Source: Jejubacter sp036620675
Lineage (GTDB): Bacteria; Pseudomonadota; Gammaproteobacteria; Enterobacterales; Enterobacteriaceae
DNA: 22,877 bases
Reading direction: 5' to 3' (one strand)
Assembly: GCA_036620675.1 (NCBI GenBank)
Contig: JAZHEE010000049.1
Positions 1 to 6,464 of this stretch are shown in pieces. The notes beneath the pieces are model-generated. The model was given only the letters and a program-made list of their open reading frames with translations, did not search any database and was not told the origin of the DNA. Made by a program: the position numbers and the translations under genes. Each line of letters starts with the position of its first letter. Positions within the stretch are counted from its first letter, which is position 1.

Positions 1-65
1 TCTACCATGTCCCCGAACAAGTGTTCACTATGTCCCCGGACCGTACACTCCCAAAGGGAGAGGGG

Positions 66-198
66 ACTGGCTGGCGCGGTTTGTTCCCGCTCCCTCTGGG
101 GAACTGGCTGGCGCGGTTTGCTCCCGCTCCCTCTGGGGGGACTGGCTGGCGCGGTTTGCTCCCGCTCCCTCTGGGGGGACTGGCTGGCGCGGTTTTCT
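66..198. repeat. Tandem repeat, about 38-bp period, four copies
   Basis: The 17-base core ACTGGCTGGCGCGGTTT starts at 66, 103, 141 and 179, giving spacings of 37, 38 and 38 bases. Copies are separated by a G/C-rich linker reading roughly GCTCCCGCTCCCTCTGGGGG. The fourth copy runs directly into the palindromic hairpin at 199-219. All frames give low-complexity peptides with no relation to known proteins, so I treat it as noncoding. It lies just downstream of the bioH stop codon. Confidence 0.9.
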
Positions 199-235
199 CC
201 CTCTCCCTTCGGGAGAGGGCCGGGGTGAGGGTCAC
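199..235. repeat. Palindromic intergenic repeat hairpin downstream of bioH
   Basis: A 9-bp perfect stem (CCCTCTCCC, loop TTC, GGGAGAGGG) at 199-219 is followed by CCGGGGTGAGGGTCACC. Read on the other strand, this matches the core of the 122-bp array units at the right end of the window. It sits 13 bases past the bioH stop and could act as a transcript 3' end. There is no clean T-run on either side, so I call it a dispersed palindromic repeat and not a canonical terminator. Confidence 0.75.
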
Positions 236-1011
236 CCCACCAAACAACGGCGACCAAAATCCTCAACCGCTTCGCAAAACGCCCCAGGATGCGAGATAAA
301 AGGCGCATGGGCCGCCTTCGGCAAAACCAGAGATTCGCTGCAAGGCCAGCGTTCGTCCAGAAGCGCCACCACCTTACGCGGCACCAGACCATCCAGATAG
401 CCGTAAATCCGCAGGAAAGGCAGCGTCAGCCCGGCCAGAGGTTCGCGCAGATCCTCCTGTTTAAGGATCTCCAGCCCGCCATTCAGCACCTCCACCGTCG
501 GCATCGGCTGGCTAAGCACCACTTCCTTCAGGCGCCGGGCATCCTGCCGCGCAGTTTCAGTTCCCAGAGTTTGCAGCGCCAGAAAGCGCTCTACCGTACG
601 ACGGAAATCTTCACTCAGTTGCTGCTGAAAGCCCGATAGCACCTCCGGCTTAATACCCGGCCACGCCTCCCGGGCGGCGAAGCAGGGCGAAGAGGCCACG
701 CTGATTAGCCCACTGACCCGCTCTGGCTGCGTCAACGCTACCTCACTCGCCACCAGCCCGCCCAGACTCCAGCCCAGCCATAACGCACGCGGCGGCGCAT
801 GGCGCTGAACCTCTTGCGCTATCGCCGCCAGCGTCATCGGCCCGTAATTCTGACTGCGCCCATATCCCGGCAGATCCACCAGGTGTACGGTGAACTGCGA
901 GGCCAGTCGATCGCTAATGCAACGCCATACCTCCGCATTCAGCCCCCATCCGTGTAACAGCACAAGATGCTGTTTTCCCGTTCCCAGGGTCTGCCACCAC
1001 AGATTACTCAT
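232..1011 (-). CDS. bioH: Pimeloyl-[ACP] methyl ester carboxylesterase BioH
   Basis: BioH removes the methyl group from pimeloyl-ACP methyl ester, ending the BioC-BioH route that makes the pimelate part of biotin. It acts in the cytoplasm. The 259-residue product has the alpha/beta-hydrolase layout: an oxyanion-side motif LLHGWG near residues 18-23, the nucleophile elbow GWSLGG with Ser82, Asp207 in GYLDG, and His235 in KAAHAP. These match the E. coli triad Ser82/Asp207/His235. Length is close to the family norm of about 256. It is divergent from gntX, with only 35 bases between the two starts, as in E. coli where bioH lies apart from the other bio genes. Its 3' end faces the repeat hairpin at 199-219. 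Confidence 0.95.
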   Translation of the reverse strand: MSNLWWQTLGTGKQHLVLLHGWGLNAEVWRCISDRLASQFTVHLVDLPGYGRSQNYGPMTLAAIAQEVQRHAPPRALWLGWSLGGLVASEVALTQPERVSGLISVASSPCFAAREAWPGIKPEVLSGFQQQLSEDFRRTVERFLALQTLGTETARQDARRLKEVVLSQPMPTVEVLNGGLEILKQEDLREPLAGLTLPFLRIYGYLDGLVPRKVVALLDERWPCSESLVLPKAAHAPFISHPGAFCEAVEDFGRRCLVG

Positions 1012-1034
1012 CGGTTATGGTTCTCATTATTATG

Positions 1035-1041
1035 AAGGAGG
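1035..1041 (+). promoter_or_regulatory. Ribosome binding site fixing the gntX start
   Basis: AAGGAGG lies five bases before the ATG at 1047. It chooses this start over an in-frame ATG at 1017 that has no such site. The resulting protein is 227 residues, the E. coli GntX length. Confidence 0.85.
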
Positions 1042-1046
1042 CGAGT

Positions 1047-1730
1047 ATGCTATCAATCCCGGCCCGCTGTTGGCTATGCCAGATGCCCCTGAAGCTTGCG
1101 TCTCACGGGCTATGCAATTGCTGTACTCATGCCCTAATTCGGCCACATCACCGCTGTCCGCGCTGCGGCCTGCCTGCCCGTACCAGCCCTTCACCCTGTG
1201 GGCGCTGTGTGGCTAAGCCTCCCCCCTGGCTACAGATGGTGGCCGTGGGGGATTACCAGCGACCGCTCAGCACGCTGGTGCATCAGTTCAAATTCAGCGG
1301 CGGCGTGGCGCTGGCCTCGCCGCTGGCGCGCCTGCTGTTACTGAAGGTACTAACGGCCCGGCGCGAACGAGCGCTGCCGCTTCCGGATTTAATCGTCAGC
1401 GTGCCGCTGGCGCTCAGGCGCCAGTGGCGGCGCGGTTTTAATCAGAGCGCGCTGCTGGCGGAACCGATTTCCCGCTGGCTGGACTGCGAGCACAGGCCCA
1501 ATACGCTACGGCGAACCCGGGCTGCGCCGCTACAGCACCATCTCAATGCCAGGCGGCGCGCCGCCAACCTGAAAAATGCCTTTCGTCTTGAATTACCGGT
1601 AGCAGGTCGCCATATCGCTATTGTGGACGATGTCATCACCACCGGGAGTACCGTCGGCGAAATCGCCAGGCTGCTGACGCGCCACGGCGCCGCTGCGGTT
1701 CAGGTATGGTGCCTGTGCCGCACCTTGTAG
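1047..1730 (+). CDS. gntX: ComF-family phosphoribosyltransferase-like protein GntX
   Basis: This is a cytoplasmic protein of the ComF/GntX family, related to competence protein ComFC. In E. coli it has been linked to gluconate uptake, but its biochemical role is not settled. The 227-residue product has an N-terminal cysteine cluster that looks like a zinc-binding module (Cys8/11, Cys23/25/26, Cys37/40, Cys51/54). The C-terminal phosphoribosyltransferase domain carries the PRPP-loop motif IVDDVITTGST at residues 192-202. Start chosen from the strong ribosome binding site at 1035-1041. It is followed after 58 bases by nfuA on the same strand. The predicted nfuA -35 box overlaps the gntX stop codon, so nfuA probably has its own promoter. 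Confidence 0.92.
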   Translation: MLSIPARCWLCQMPLKLASHGLCNCCTHALIRPHHRCPRCGLPARTSPSPCGRCVAKPPPWLQMVAVGDYQRPLSTLVHQFKFSGGVALASPLARLLLLKVLTARRERALPLPDLIVSVPLALRRQWRRGFNQSALLAEPISRWLDCEHRPNTLRRTRAAPLQHHLNARRRAANLKNAFRLELPVAGRHIAIVDDVITTGSTVGEIARLLTRHGAAAVQVWCLCRTL

Positions 1731-1753
1731 CCCTTCCCGGATGGGCGTATTAT
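1725..1753 (+). promoter_or_regulatory. Predicted sigma-70 promoter of nfuA
   Basis: TTGTAG at 1725-1730 and TATTAT at 1748-1753 are separated by exactly 17 bases, placing transcription start near 1760. The -35 hexamer includes the gntX stop codon. The -10 overlaps the start of the IscR-type operator. This is a sequence prediction only. Confidence 0.6.
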
Positions 1754-1776
1754 ATCCGAGTAAACCAGTCAACTAT
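1752..1776 (+). promoter_or_regulatory. IscR type 1 binding site upstream of nfuA
   Basis: Aligned to the published 25-base type 1 IscR consensus (ATA-S-YY-GACT-R-WWW-Y-AGTC-RR-STAT), this stretch agrees at 22 of 25 positions. It differs at positions 4, 9 and 14, and both the left ATA and right AGTCAACTAT are intact. It overlaps the predicted nfuA -10 and start site, where [2Fe-2S]-IscR would block transcription. E. coli nfuA (yhgI) is a known IscR target, which supports the call. Confidence 0.75.
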
Positions 1777-1788
1777 CAGGCCAATGCT

Positions 1789-2364
1789 ATGATCCGTATT
1801 TCCGATGCTGCACAAGCACACTTCGCCAAACTGCTGGCCAATCAAGAGGAAGGGACCCAGATCCGCGTATTCGTCATCAATCCGGGTACCCCGAATGCGG
1901 AATGCGGCGTCTCCTACTGCCCGCCGGATGCCGTAGAGGCGACGGACACCGCACTGAAGTTCGATCAGCTGACCGCTTACGTCGATGAATTAAGCGCACC
2001 TTTCCTGGAAGATGCGGAAATTGACTTCGTGACCGATCAGTTGGGCTCCCAGCTTACGCTTAAGGCGCCGAACGCCAAAATGCGTAAAGTGGCGGACGAC
2101 GCGCCGCTGATCGAGCGCGTGGAGTATATGATTCAGTCTCAGGTTAACCCGCAGCTGGCAAGCCACGGCGGTCGGGTATCGCTGATGGAGATCACCGATG
2201 ACGGTTACGCCATTCTGCAGTTTGGCGGTGGCTGTAACGGCTGTTCAATGGTCGATTACACCCTGAAAGAGGGAATTGAAAAGCAGCTGCTGAACGAGTT
2301 CCCGGAGCTGAAAGGGGTGCGTGACCTTACCGAGCACCAGCGCGGCGAGCACTCTTACTACTAA
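1789..2364 (+). CDS. nfuA: Fe-S cluster carrier / biogenesis protein NfuA
   Basis: NfuA binds a [4Fe-4S] cluster at a homodimer interface and passes it to targets such as aconitase and lipoyl synthase, most important under oxidative stress or iron limitation. The 191-residue product matches E. coli NfuA almost residue for residue. It has an N-terminal degenerate A-type carrier domain (about 1-100) and a C-terminal Nfu domain with the ligand motif CNGC at Cys149 and Cys152. An in-frame ATG at 1741 would add 16 residues, but it lies upstream of the predicted transcription start and overlaps the promoter. MIRISD at 1789 is the usual start. In E. coli gntT follows; here the next gene is glpR, convergent, across a 48-base gap. 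Confidence 0.96.
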   Translation: MIRISDAAQAHFAKLLANQEEGTQIRVFVINPGTPNAECGVSYCPPDAVEATDTALKFDQLTAYVDELSAPFLEDAEIDFVTDQLGSQLTLKAPNAKMRKVADDAPLIERVEYMIQSQVNPQLASHGGRVSLMEITDDGYAILQFGGGCNGCSMVDYTLKEGIEKQLLNEFPELKGVRDLTEHQRGEHSYY

Positions 2365-2378
2365 GCCCCTTACACCAA

Positions 2379-2400
2379 CCCTCTCCCGATGGGGAGAGGG
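2379..2400. repeat. Palindromic hairpin between convergent nfuA and glpR
   Basis: CCCTCTCCC at 2379-2387 pairs with GGGAGAGGG at 2392-2400 around a 4-base loop. It is the same palindrome as at 199-219 and in the right-end array. It may serve both convergent genes as a transcript 3' structure. It lacks a clear T-tract. Confidence 0.75.
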
Positions 2401-2412
2401 AGCAAGTAAGTG

Positions 2413-3171
2413 CTAACACAGCTCCAGCTGCACGTTATGGGCGCTGATGACCTGCATTACCCCCGTCGGCGGCGGAGCGTCGGTATAGACCGCATCCACC
2501 AGGCTGATACTACCCAGATTCACCATCGCGTTACGGCCAAATTTCGAGTGATCCACCACCAGCATCACGTGACGTGAATTGTCGATAATGGCGCGTTTGG
2601 TGCGCACTTCATGGTAGTCAAACTCCAGCAACGAGCCGTCGCCATCCACTCCGCTAATGCCCAGAATGCCGTAATCCAGCCGGAACTGAGAGATAAAATC
2701 CAGGGTCGCTTCACCGATAATACCGCCATCCCTACTGCGCAGCTCACCGCCCGCGAGAATAATACGGAAATCCTCTTTCGCCATCAGCGTGGTCGCCACG
2801 TTCAGATTGTTGGTGACTATCCGTAAATCCCGGTGGTCAAGCAGCGCGTGCGCCACCGCTTCCGGCGTGGTGCCAATATCAATAAACAGCGTCGCCCCAT
2901 TGGGGATCTCGCTCGCCACCCGACGGGCAATGCGCTCTTTCTCGGCGGTCTGAGTCGCCTTACGGTCATGCCAGGGAGTGTTCACCGAGCTGGAAGGCAA
3001 AGCCGCGCCGCCGTGATGGCGCATAATCATATTCTGCTCGGCCAGGTCGTTCAGATCGCGGCGAATGGTCTGGGGACTAACGGAAAACTGCGCTACCAGC
3101 TCCTCGGTACTGACATATCCCTGCTGCTTAACCAGCTCGATAATCGCGTCATGACGTTGTGTTTGCTTCAC
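2413..3171 (-). CDS. glpR: Glycerol-3-phosphate regulon repressor GlpR (DeoR family)
   Basis: GlpR represses the glp genes, including glpD, and is released by sn-glycerol-3-phosphate. The 252-residue product equals the E. coli length. It has a DeoR-type winged helix-turn-helix at about residues 5-57, with the recognition segment SVSPQTIRRDL. A C-terminal sugar-phosphate isomerase-like effector domain carries DIGTTPEAVA, LAGGELRSRDGG and VVDHSKFG. The first codon is GTG at 3171, preceded by AGGAG; no in-frame ATG lies nearby. It is the last gene of a glpE-glpG-glpR cluster, starting 14 bases after glpG. Its likely operators are in the glpE-glpD intergenic region. Confidence 0.95.
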   Translation of the reverse strand: MKQTQRHDAIIELVKQQGYVSTEELVAQFSVSPQTIRRDLNDLAEQNMIMRHHGGAALPSSSVNTPWHDRKATQTAEKERIARRVASEIPNGATLFIDIGTTPEAVAHALLDHRDLRIVTNNLNVATTLMAKEDFRIILAGGELRSRDGGIIGEATLDFISQFRLDYGILGISGVDGDGSLLEFDYHEVRTKRAIIDNSRHVMLVVDHSKFGRNAMVNLGSISLVDAVYTDAPPPTGVMQVISAHNVQLELC

Positions 3172-3185
3172 ATTTCTACTCCTGA

Positions 3186-4019
3186 TTACGTTCTTTTACG
3201 CGCATGCAAGGTATCCACCAGCGCCATTGCCAACCCCACCAGCAGCCCGGTAACGTGGGCGCCATTGGCAATGGAAAGTCCGAACAGATCAAACCACCCC
3301 GCGATTAACCAAATCAGCGCAAAGGCGATCAGCCCACGCGGCAACTGAATTCCACTTTCGGGATCGCGTTCGCCACGTAGCCAGACATAACCCATCAGCG
3401 CGTAAACCACACCGGAAAGACCGCCGAACCAGGCGCCGCTAAACTTATGCTGTATAAAGCCGCTCAGCAGGGCGGAAATCAGCGTCAGCACCAGCAGTTT
3501 GCCGGTGCCGAGCCGCTTTTCTACCGGCCCACCCAGATACCACCACCATATCAGGTTAAAAAGGATATGGAGTAGCGAGAAATGGAGCAGCGCATGGGTA
3601 AAGTAGCGCCACAGCTCATACTTAAGCGAAGGATCAAACGGCCAGGCCAGCCACAGCATCACCCTCTGATCGCCAACCACCTGCATCAGGATAAAAACCG
3701 CGATACAGGCAGCGATGACCAGGAAAGTCAGTGGCCCGGCATGCTGGCGCAGGGTCTCCATAAAGGGATAGCGCTGATAGCGCAAACCGGATCCGGTCTG
3801 ACCGGTCTGCCAGCTGGCGGCCAGATAGCGGGGATCTTCCGGATGTTCCAGAAAGTGGGCCAGCGCCTCGCGCACTCGCGCTTCTTCGCGGGGATCCGCC
3901 AGCCAGAGTTCGCTGCGCGCATGCTCACGACGAATGGTGAGTACGACCCCCTGGGTCGCCATATAATCGACAAACGCCTGCGCCACGCGCGGATTGTCGA
4001 ACGAGGTAATCATTAACAT
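3186..4019 (-). CDS. glpG: Rhomboid intramembrane serine protease GlpG
   Basis: GlpG is an inner-membrane rhomboid protease that cuts transmembrane segments. The product from the start at 4019 is 277 residues, against 276 in E. coli. It has an N-terminal cytoplasmic domain (about 1-85) and then six membrane helices. The catalytic dyad is Ser202 in GGLSGVVYA and His255 in GAHVTG, one position later than E. coli Ser201/His254. The loop-1 WR motif is present near residues 137-138. An in-frame ATG at 4043 would add eight residues; neither start has a strong ribosome binding site, and I prefer 4019 because it gives the family N-terminus MLMITSF. It lies between glpE and glpR on the same strand. 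Confidence 0.94.
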   Translation of the reverse strand: MLMITSFDNPRVAQAFVDYMATQGVVLTIRREHARSELWLADPREEARVREALAHFLEHPEDPRYLAASWQTGQTGSGLRYQRYPFMETLRQHAGPLTFLVIAACIAVFILMQVVGDQRVMLWLAWPFDPSLKYELWRYFTHALLHFSLLHILFNLIWWWYLGGPVEKRLGTGKLLVLTLISALLSGFIQHKFSGAWFGGLSGVVYALMGYVWLRGERDPESGIQLPRGLIAFALIWLIAGWFDLFGLSIANGAHVTGLLVGLAMALVDTLHARKRT

Positions 4020-4087
4020 AAAAGGTTCGCCGGGATTATCCATACAGAGAGGGCCAGTATACCTCGTCCCCAGATCAACGCCGACCT

Positions 4088-4417
4088 TTAACCGGCCTCA
4101 TGGCTGACCTGCTCCGGGAACTGGCGATGCCAGGCCTCAAACCCGCCAGCCACGCTATAAACCTGTTCGAAGCCCTGTTGCAGCAGATACTGAGCTGCCC
4201 CCTGACTACTAATGCCGTGATAGCACATCACCATCACAGGCGTTTCGAAGTCGGTCTGTTGCATAAAGGCGACCAGGGTGTCGTTGGTCAGGTGAAACGC
4301 GCCCGGCACGTGAGCCAGAGCGAAACTCTGCAGATCGCGAATATCCACCAGTACCGCGCCGTCCTGCTTCAGTTTCTGGTGCGTCTGCTCAATCGTGATT
4401 GTTTCAAAGTGATCCAT
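4088..4417 (-). CDS. glpE: Thiosulfate:cyanide sulfurtransferase GlpE (single-domain rhodanese)
   Basis: GlpE moves sulfane sulfur from thiosulfate to cyanide, and probably to thioredoxin in the cell. The 109-residue product is one residue longer than E. coli GlpE and forms a single rhodanese domain. The active-site loop is CYHGISS with the persulfide-forming Cys65; the E. coli loop reads CYHGNSS, so one loop residue differs. It is first in the glpE-glpG-glpR cluster and divergent from glpD. A 68-base gap separates it from the chosen glpG start. Confidence 0.94.
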   Translation of the reverse strand: MDHFETITIEQTHQKLKQDGAVLVDIRDLQSFALAHVPGAFHLTNDTLVAFMQQTDFETPVMVMCYHGISSQGAAQYLLQQGFEQVYSVAGGFEAWHRQFPEQVSHEAG

Positions 4418-4544
4418 ATAAATCTCTACATCTGTTTGTTGTTATCGCAGGTGAAAAAACCGAAGCACCGCCCGAACAGGCGAAGCGTCGCGACCTCCAA
4501 TGGTAACGCCAGGTGTACGTCCCCGGATACCCAAAACGCCATTA

Positions 4545-4560
4545 TGTTATGCATATCACG
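4545..4560 (+). promoter_or_regulatory. Probable CRP site of the glpD promoter
   Basis: TGTTA-N6-TCACG matches the CRP consensus TGTGA-N6-TCACA at 8 of 10 core positions. Its centre (4552.5) lies about 62 bases before the predicted glpD start near 4615, the usual class I spacing. glpD is known to be cAMP-CRP activated in E. coli. Predicted by eye only. Confidence 0.5.
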
Positions 4561-4602
4561 CGAAAATGTTTTTTCCTGGTTACCAAAAGCGCGTTCTCTT
4601 GC

Positions 4603-4644
4603 TATTATGAGCGATAACGAACATTTTTGAGCTATAACGAAAGT
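4603..4644 (+). promoter_or_regulatory. glpD core promoter -10 with tandem GlpR operators
   Basis: A TATTAT -10 lies at 4603-4608. The 18-mer ATGAGCGATAACGAACAT at 4607-4624 agrees with the GlpR operator ATGTTCGATAACGAACAT at 16 of 18 positions. A weaker second copy, TTGAGCTATAACGAAAGT, lies 20 bases on at 4627-4644 with 12 of 18 matches. Tandem operators just before the coding region are typical of glpD and fit the glpR gene next door. Confidence 0.7.
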
Positions 4645-4656
4645 GATGAGGACAGC

Positions 4657-6165
4657 ATGGAAACCAAAGATCTGATTGTTATTGGTGGCGGCATCAACGG
4701 TGCCGGTATCGCGGCAGACGCCGCCGGACGCGGCCTCTCCGTGCTGATGCTCGAGGCCCAGGATCTGGCCTGCGCCACCTCTTCCGCCAGTTCTAAACTG
4801 ATTCACGGCGGCCTGCGCTACCTGGAACACTATGAATTCCGGCTGGTAAGCGAAGCGCTGGCCGAACGCGAGGTACTGCTAAAGCTGGCGCCCCATATCG
4901 CCTTCCCGATGCGCTTTCGCCTGCCGCATCGCCCGCACCTGCGCCCGGCCTGGATGATTCGCACCGGCCTGTTCCTGTACGACCACCTGGGCAAACGCAC
5001 CAGCCTTCCGGGCTCCTGCGGCTTGCGTTTTGGCGCGGATTCAGTACTGAAGCCGGAGATCGTGCGCGGTTTCGAATATTCCGACTGCTGGGTGGACGAC
5101 GCGCGCCTGGTGTTGGCTAACGCTCAGATGGTGGTGCGTAAAGGTGGAGAAGTGCTAACCCGCACTCGCGCCACGTCTGCCCGCCGCGAAAACGGTCTCT
5201 GGATTGTGGAAGCCGAAGATATCGATACCGGCGAACGTTTTAGCTGGCAGGCGCGCGGTCTGGTCAACGCTACCGGCCCGTGGGTGAAATCCTTCTTCGA
5301 CGACGGGCTGCATCTGCCTTCGCCTTACGGCATCCGCCTAATCAAGGGCAGCCATATCGTGGTGCCACGAGTTCACAGCCAGCCTCAGTCCTACATTCTG
5401 CAGAACGAAGATAAGCGTATTGTGTTTGTGATTCCCTGGCTGGATGAGTTTTCGATTATCGGTACCACCGACCAGGAATACCATGGCGATCCGAAGGATG
5501 TGAAAATTGACGACGATGAAATCAATTACCTGCTGAAGGTCTACAACGCGCACTTTAAAAAGCAGCTTGAACGCAACGATATTGTCTGGACTTACTCTGG
5601 CGTGCGTCCGCTGTGCGACGATGAATCCGATTCACCGCAGGCCATCACCCGCGACTACACCCTGGATGTCCACGACGAAAACGGCAAAGCGCCACTGCTG
5701 TCGGTGTTCGGCGGTAAGCTCACCACCTACCGTAAGCTGGCCGAACACGCCATGGAAAAACTGGCCCACTACTATAGTAATATCGGGCCGGCCTGGACCA
5801 AAACCGGCGTGCTGCCCGGCGGCGAGATCCCGGGAGATCGCGATGACTACGCGGCAGATCTGCGCCGCCGTCACGGCTGGCTCAGCGAGAGCCTGGCGCG
5901 CCACTATGCCCGTACCTACGGCAGCAACAGTGAGAAGATCCTGGAGAACGCCCGCTCGCTAAGCGATCTGGGCGAGGATTTCGGTCACGAGTTCTACGAG
6001 GCGGAACTGCGCTATCTGGTAGAACACGAGTGGGTGCGCAAACTGGACGACGCCATCTGGCGCCGCACCAAGCTCGGCATGTGGCTGAACGACGAACAGC
6101 AGGCTAAGGTGGCACAGTGGCTGGCGGAACATCCCGCTAAATCCACGCTTTCGCTGGCGTCCTGA
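4657..6165 (+). CDS. glpD: Aerobic sn-glycerol-3-phosphate dehydrogenase GlpD
   Basis: GlpD is an FAD-dependent inner-membrane peripheral enzyme. It oxidises glycerol-3-phosphate to dihydroxyacetone phosphate and passes electrons to ubiquinone. The 502-residue product (E. coli 501) has the dinucleotide-binding motif GGGINGAG near residues 9-16. It keeps the DAO-family core (SSKLIHGGLRYLE; IGTTDQEY; YSGVRPL) and a C-terminal helical domain. Start at 4657 gives METKDLIVIGGG and follows a GAGGA box at 4648-4652. An upstream in-frame TTG would add ten residues but falls inside the second GlpR operator. It is followed by a strong bidirectional terminator at 6191-6211. Confidence 0.97.
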   Translation: METKDLIVIGGGINGAGIAADAAGRGLSVLMLEAQDLACATSSASSKLIHGGLRYLEHYEFRLVSEALAEREVLLKLAPHIAFPMRFRLPHRPHLRPAWMIRTGLFLYDHLGKRTSLPGSCGLRFGADSVLKPEIVRGFEYSDCWVDDARLVLANAQMVVRKGGEVLTRTRATSARRENGLWIVEAEDIDTGERFSWQARGLVNATGPWVKSFFDDGLHLPSPYGIRLIKGSHIVVPRVHSQPQSYILQNEDKRIVFVIPWLDEFSIIGTTDQEYHGDPKDVKIDDDEINYLLKVYNAHFKKQLERNDIVWTYSGVRPLCDDESDSPQAITRDYTLDVHDENGKAPLLSVFGGKLTTYRKLAEHAMEKLAHYYSNIGPAWTKTGVLPGGEIPGDRDDYAADLRRRHGWLSESLARHYARTYGSNSEKILENARSLSDLGEDFGHEFYEAELRYLVEHEWVRKLDDAIWRRTKLGMWLNDEQQAKVAQWLAEHPAKSTLSLAS

Positions 6166-6186
6166 TACAACGTCAACATCTTAAAG

Positions 6187-6211
6187 AAAAGGGAGCCGAA
6201 GCTCCCTTTTT
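6187..6211 (+). terminator. Rho-independent terminator of glpD
   Basis: GGGAGC (6191-6196), loop CGAA, GCTCCC (6201-6206), then TTTTT. A-rich sequence precedes the stem, so it could also work on the opposite strand. Confidence 0.9.
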
Positions 6212-6218
6212 CTGAATC

Positions 6219-6464
6219 TATACCCTAAATAATTCGAGTTGCAGGACATATCTGCCACAGGCAGATATGAACGTGCTTCAGGGCGGCCCCGAAGGGCCTC
6301 GTAACGTGGCAAGAGAGTGACAAACCGGTTTACCGGTTTGAAAAGCGCTTGCGCTGGCCCATAGGATGAGCCATAGGCCCATAATCCCCAGTCACTTACA
6401 TCAGTCAGTGACTGGGGTGAGCGAACGCATCAACGCACATGCAACCTGAAGTATGACCGGTATA
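6219..6464. repeat. ERIC element, expanded to about 246 bp
   Basis: The left end (TATACCCTAAATAATTCGAGTTGCAG) and right end (CATGCAACCTGAAGTATGACCGGTATA) match the termini of the enterobacterial repetitive intergenic consensus. The interior has the familiar AGTGACTGGGGTGAGCGAACGC stretch used as the ERIC2 priming site, and ATCCCCAG-N-CTTACAT. A standard ERIC is about 127 bp; this one carries roughly 120 extra bases after the left terminus. The extra block contains perfect inverted repeats CATATCTGCC/GGCAGATATG and AAACCGGT/ACCGGTTT. The right end abuts the asd stop codon exactly. In E. coli the glycogen operon lies at this junction. Confidence 0.85.

Noticed and set aside
66..198. CRISPR array in the 38-bp repeat
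   Set aside because: The linkers between cores are nearly the same, so there are no unique spacers.
5567..5962. 131-codon + strand frame inside glpD
   Set aside because: Out-of-frame shadow of glpD, with unnatural composition and no domain.
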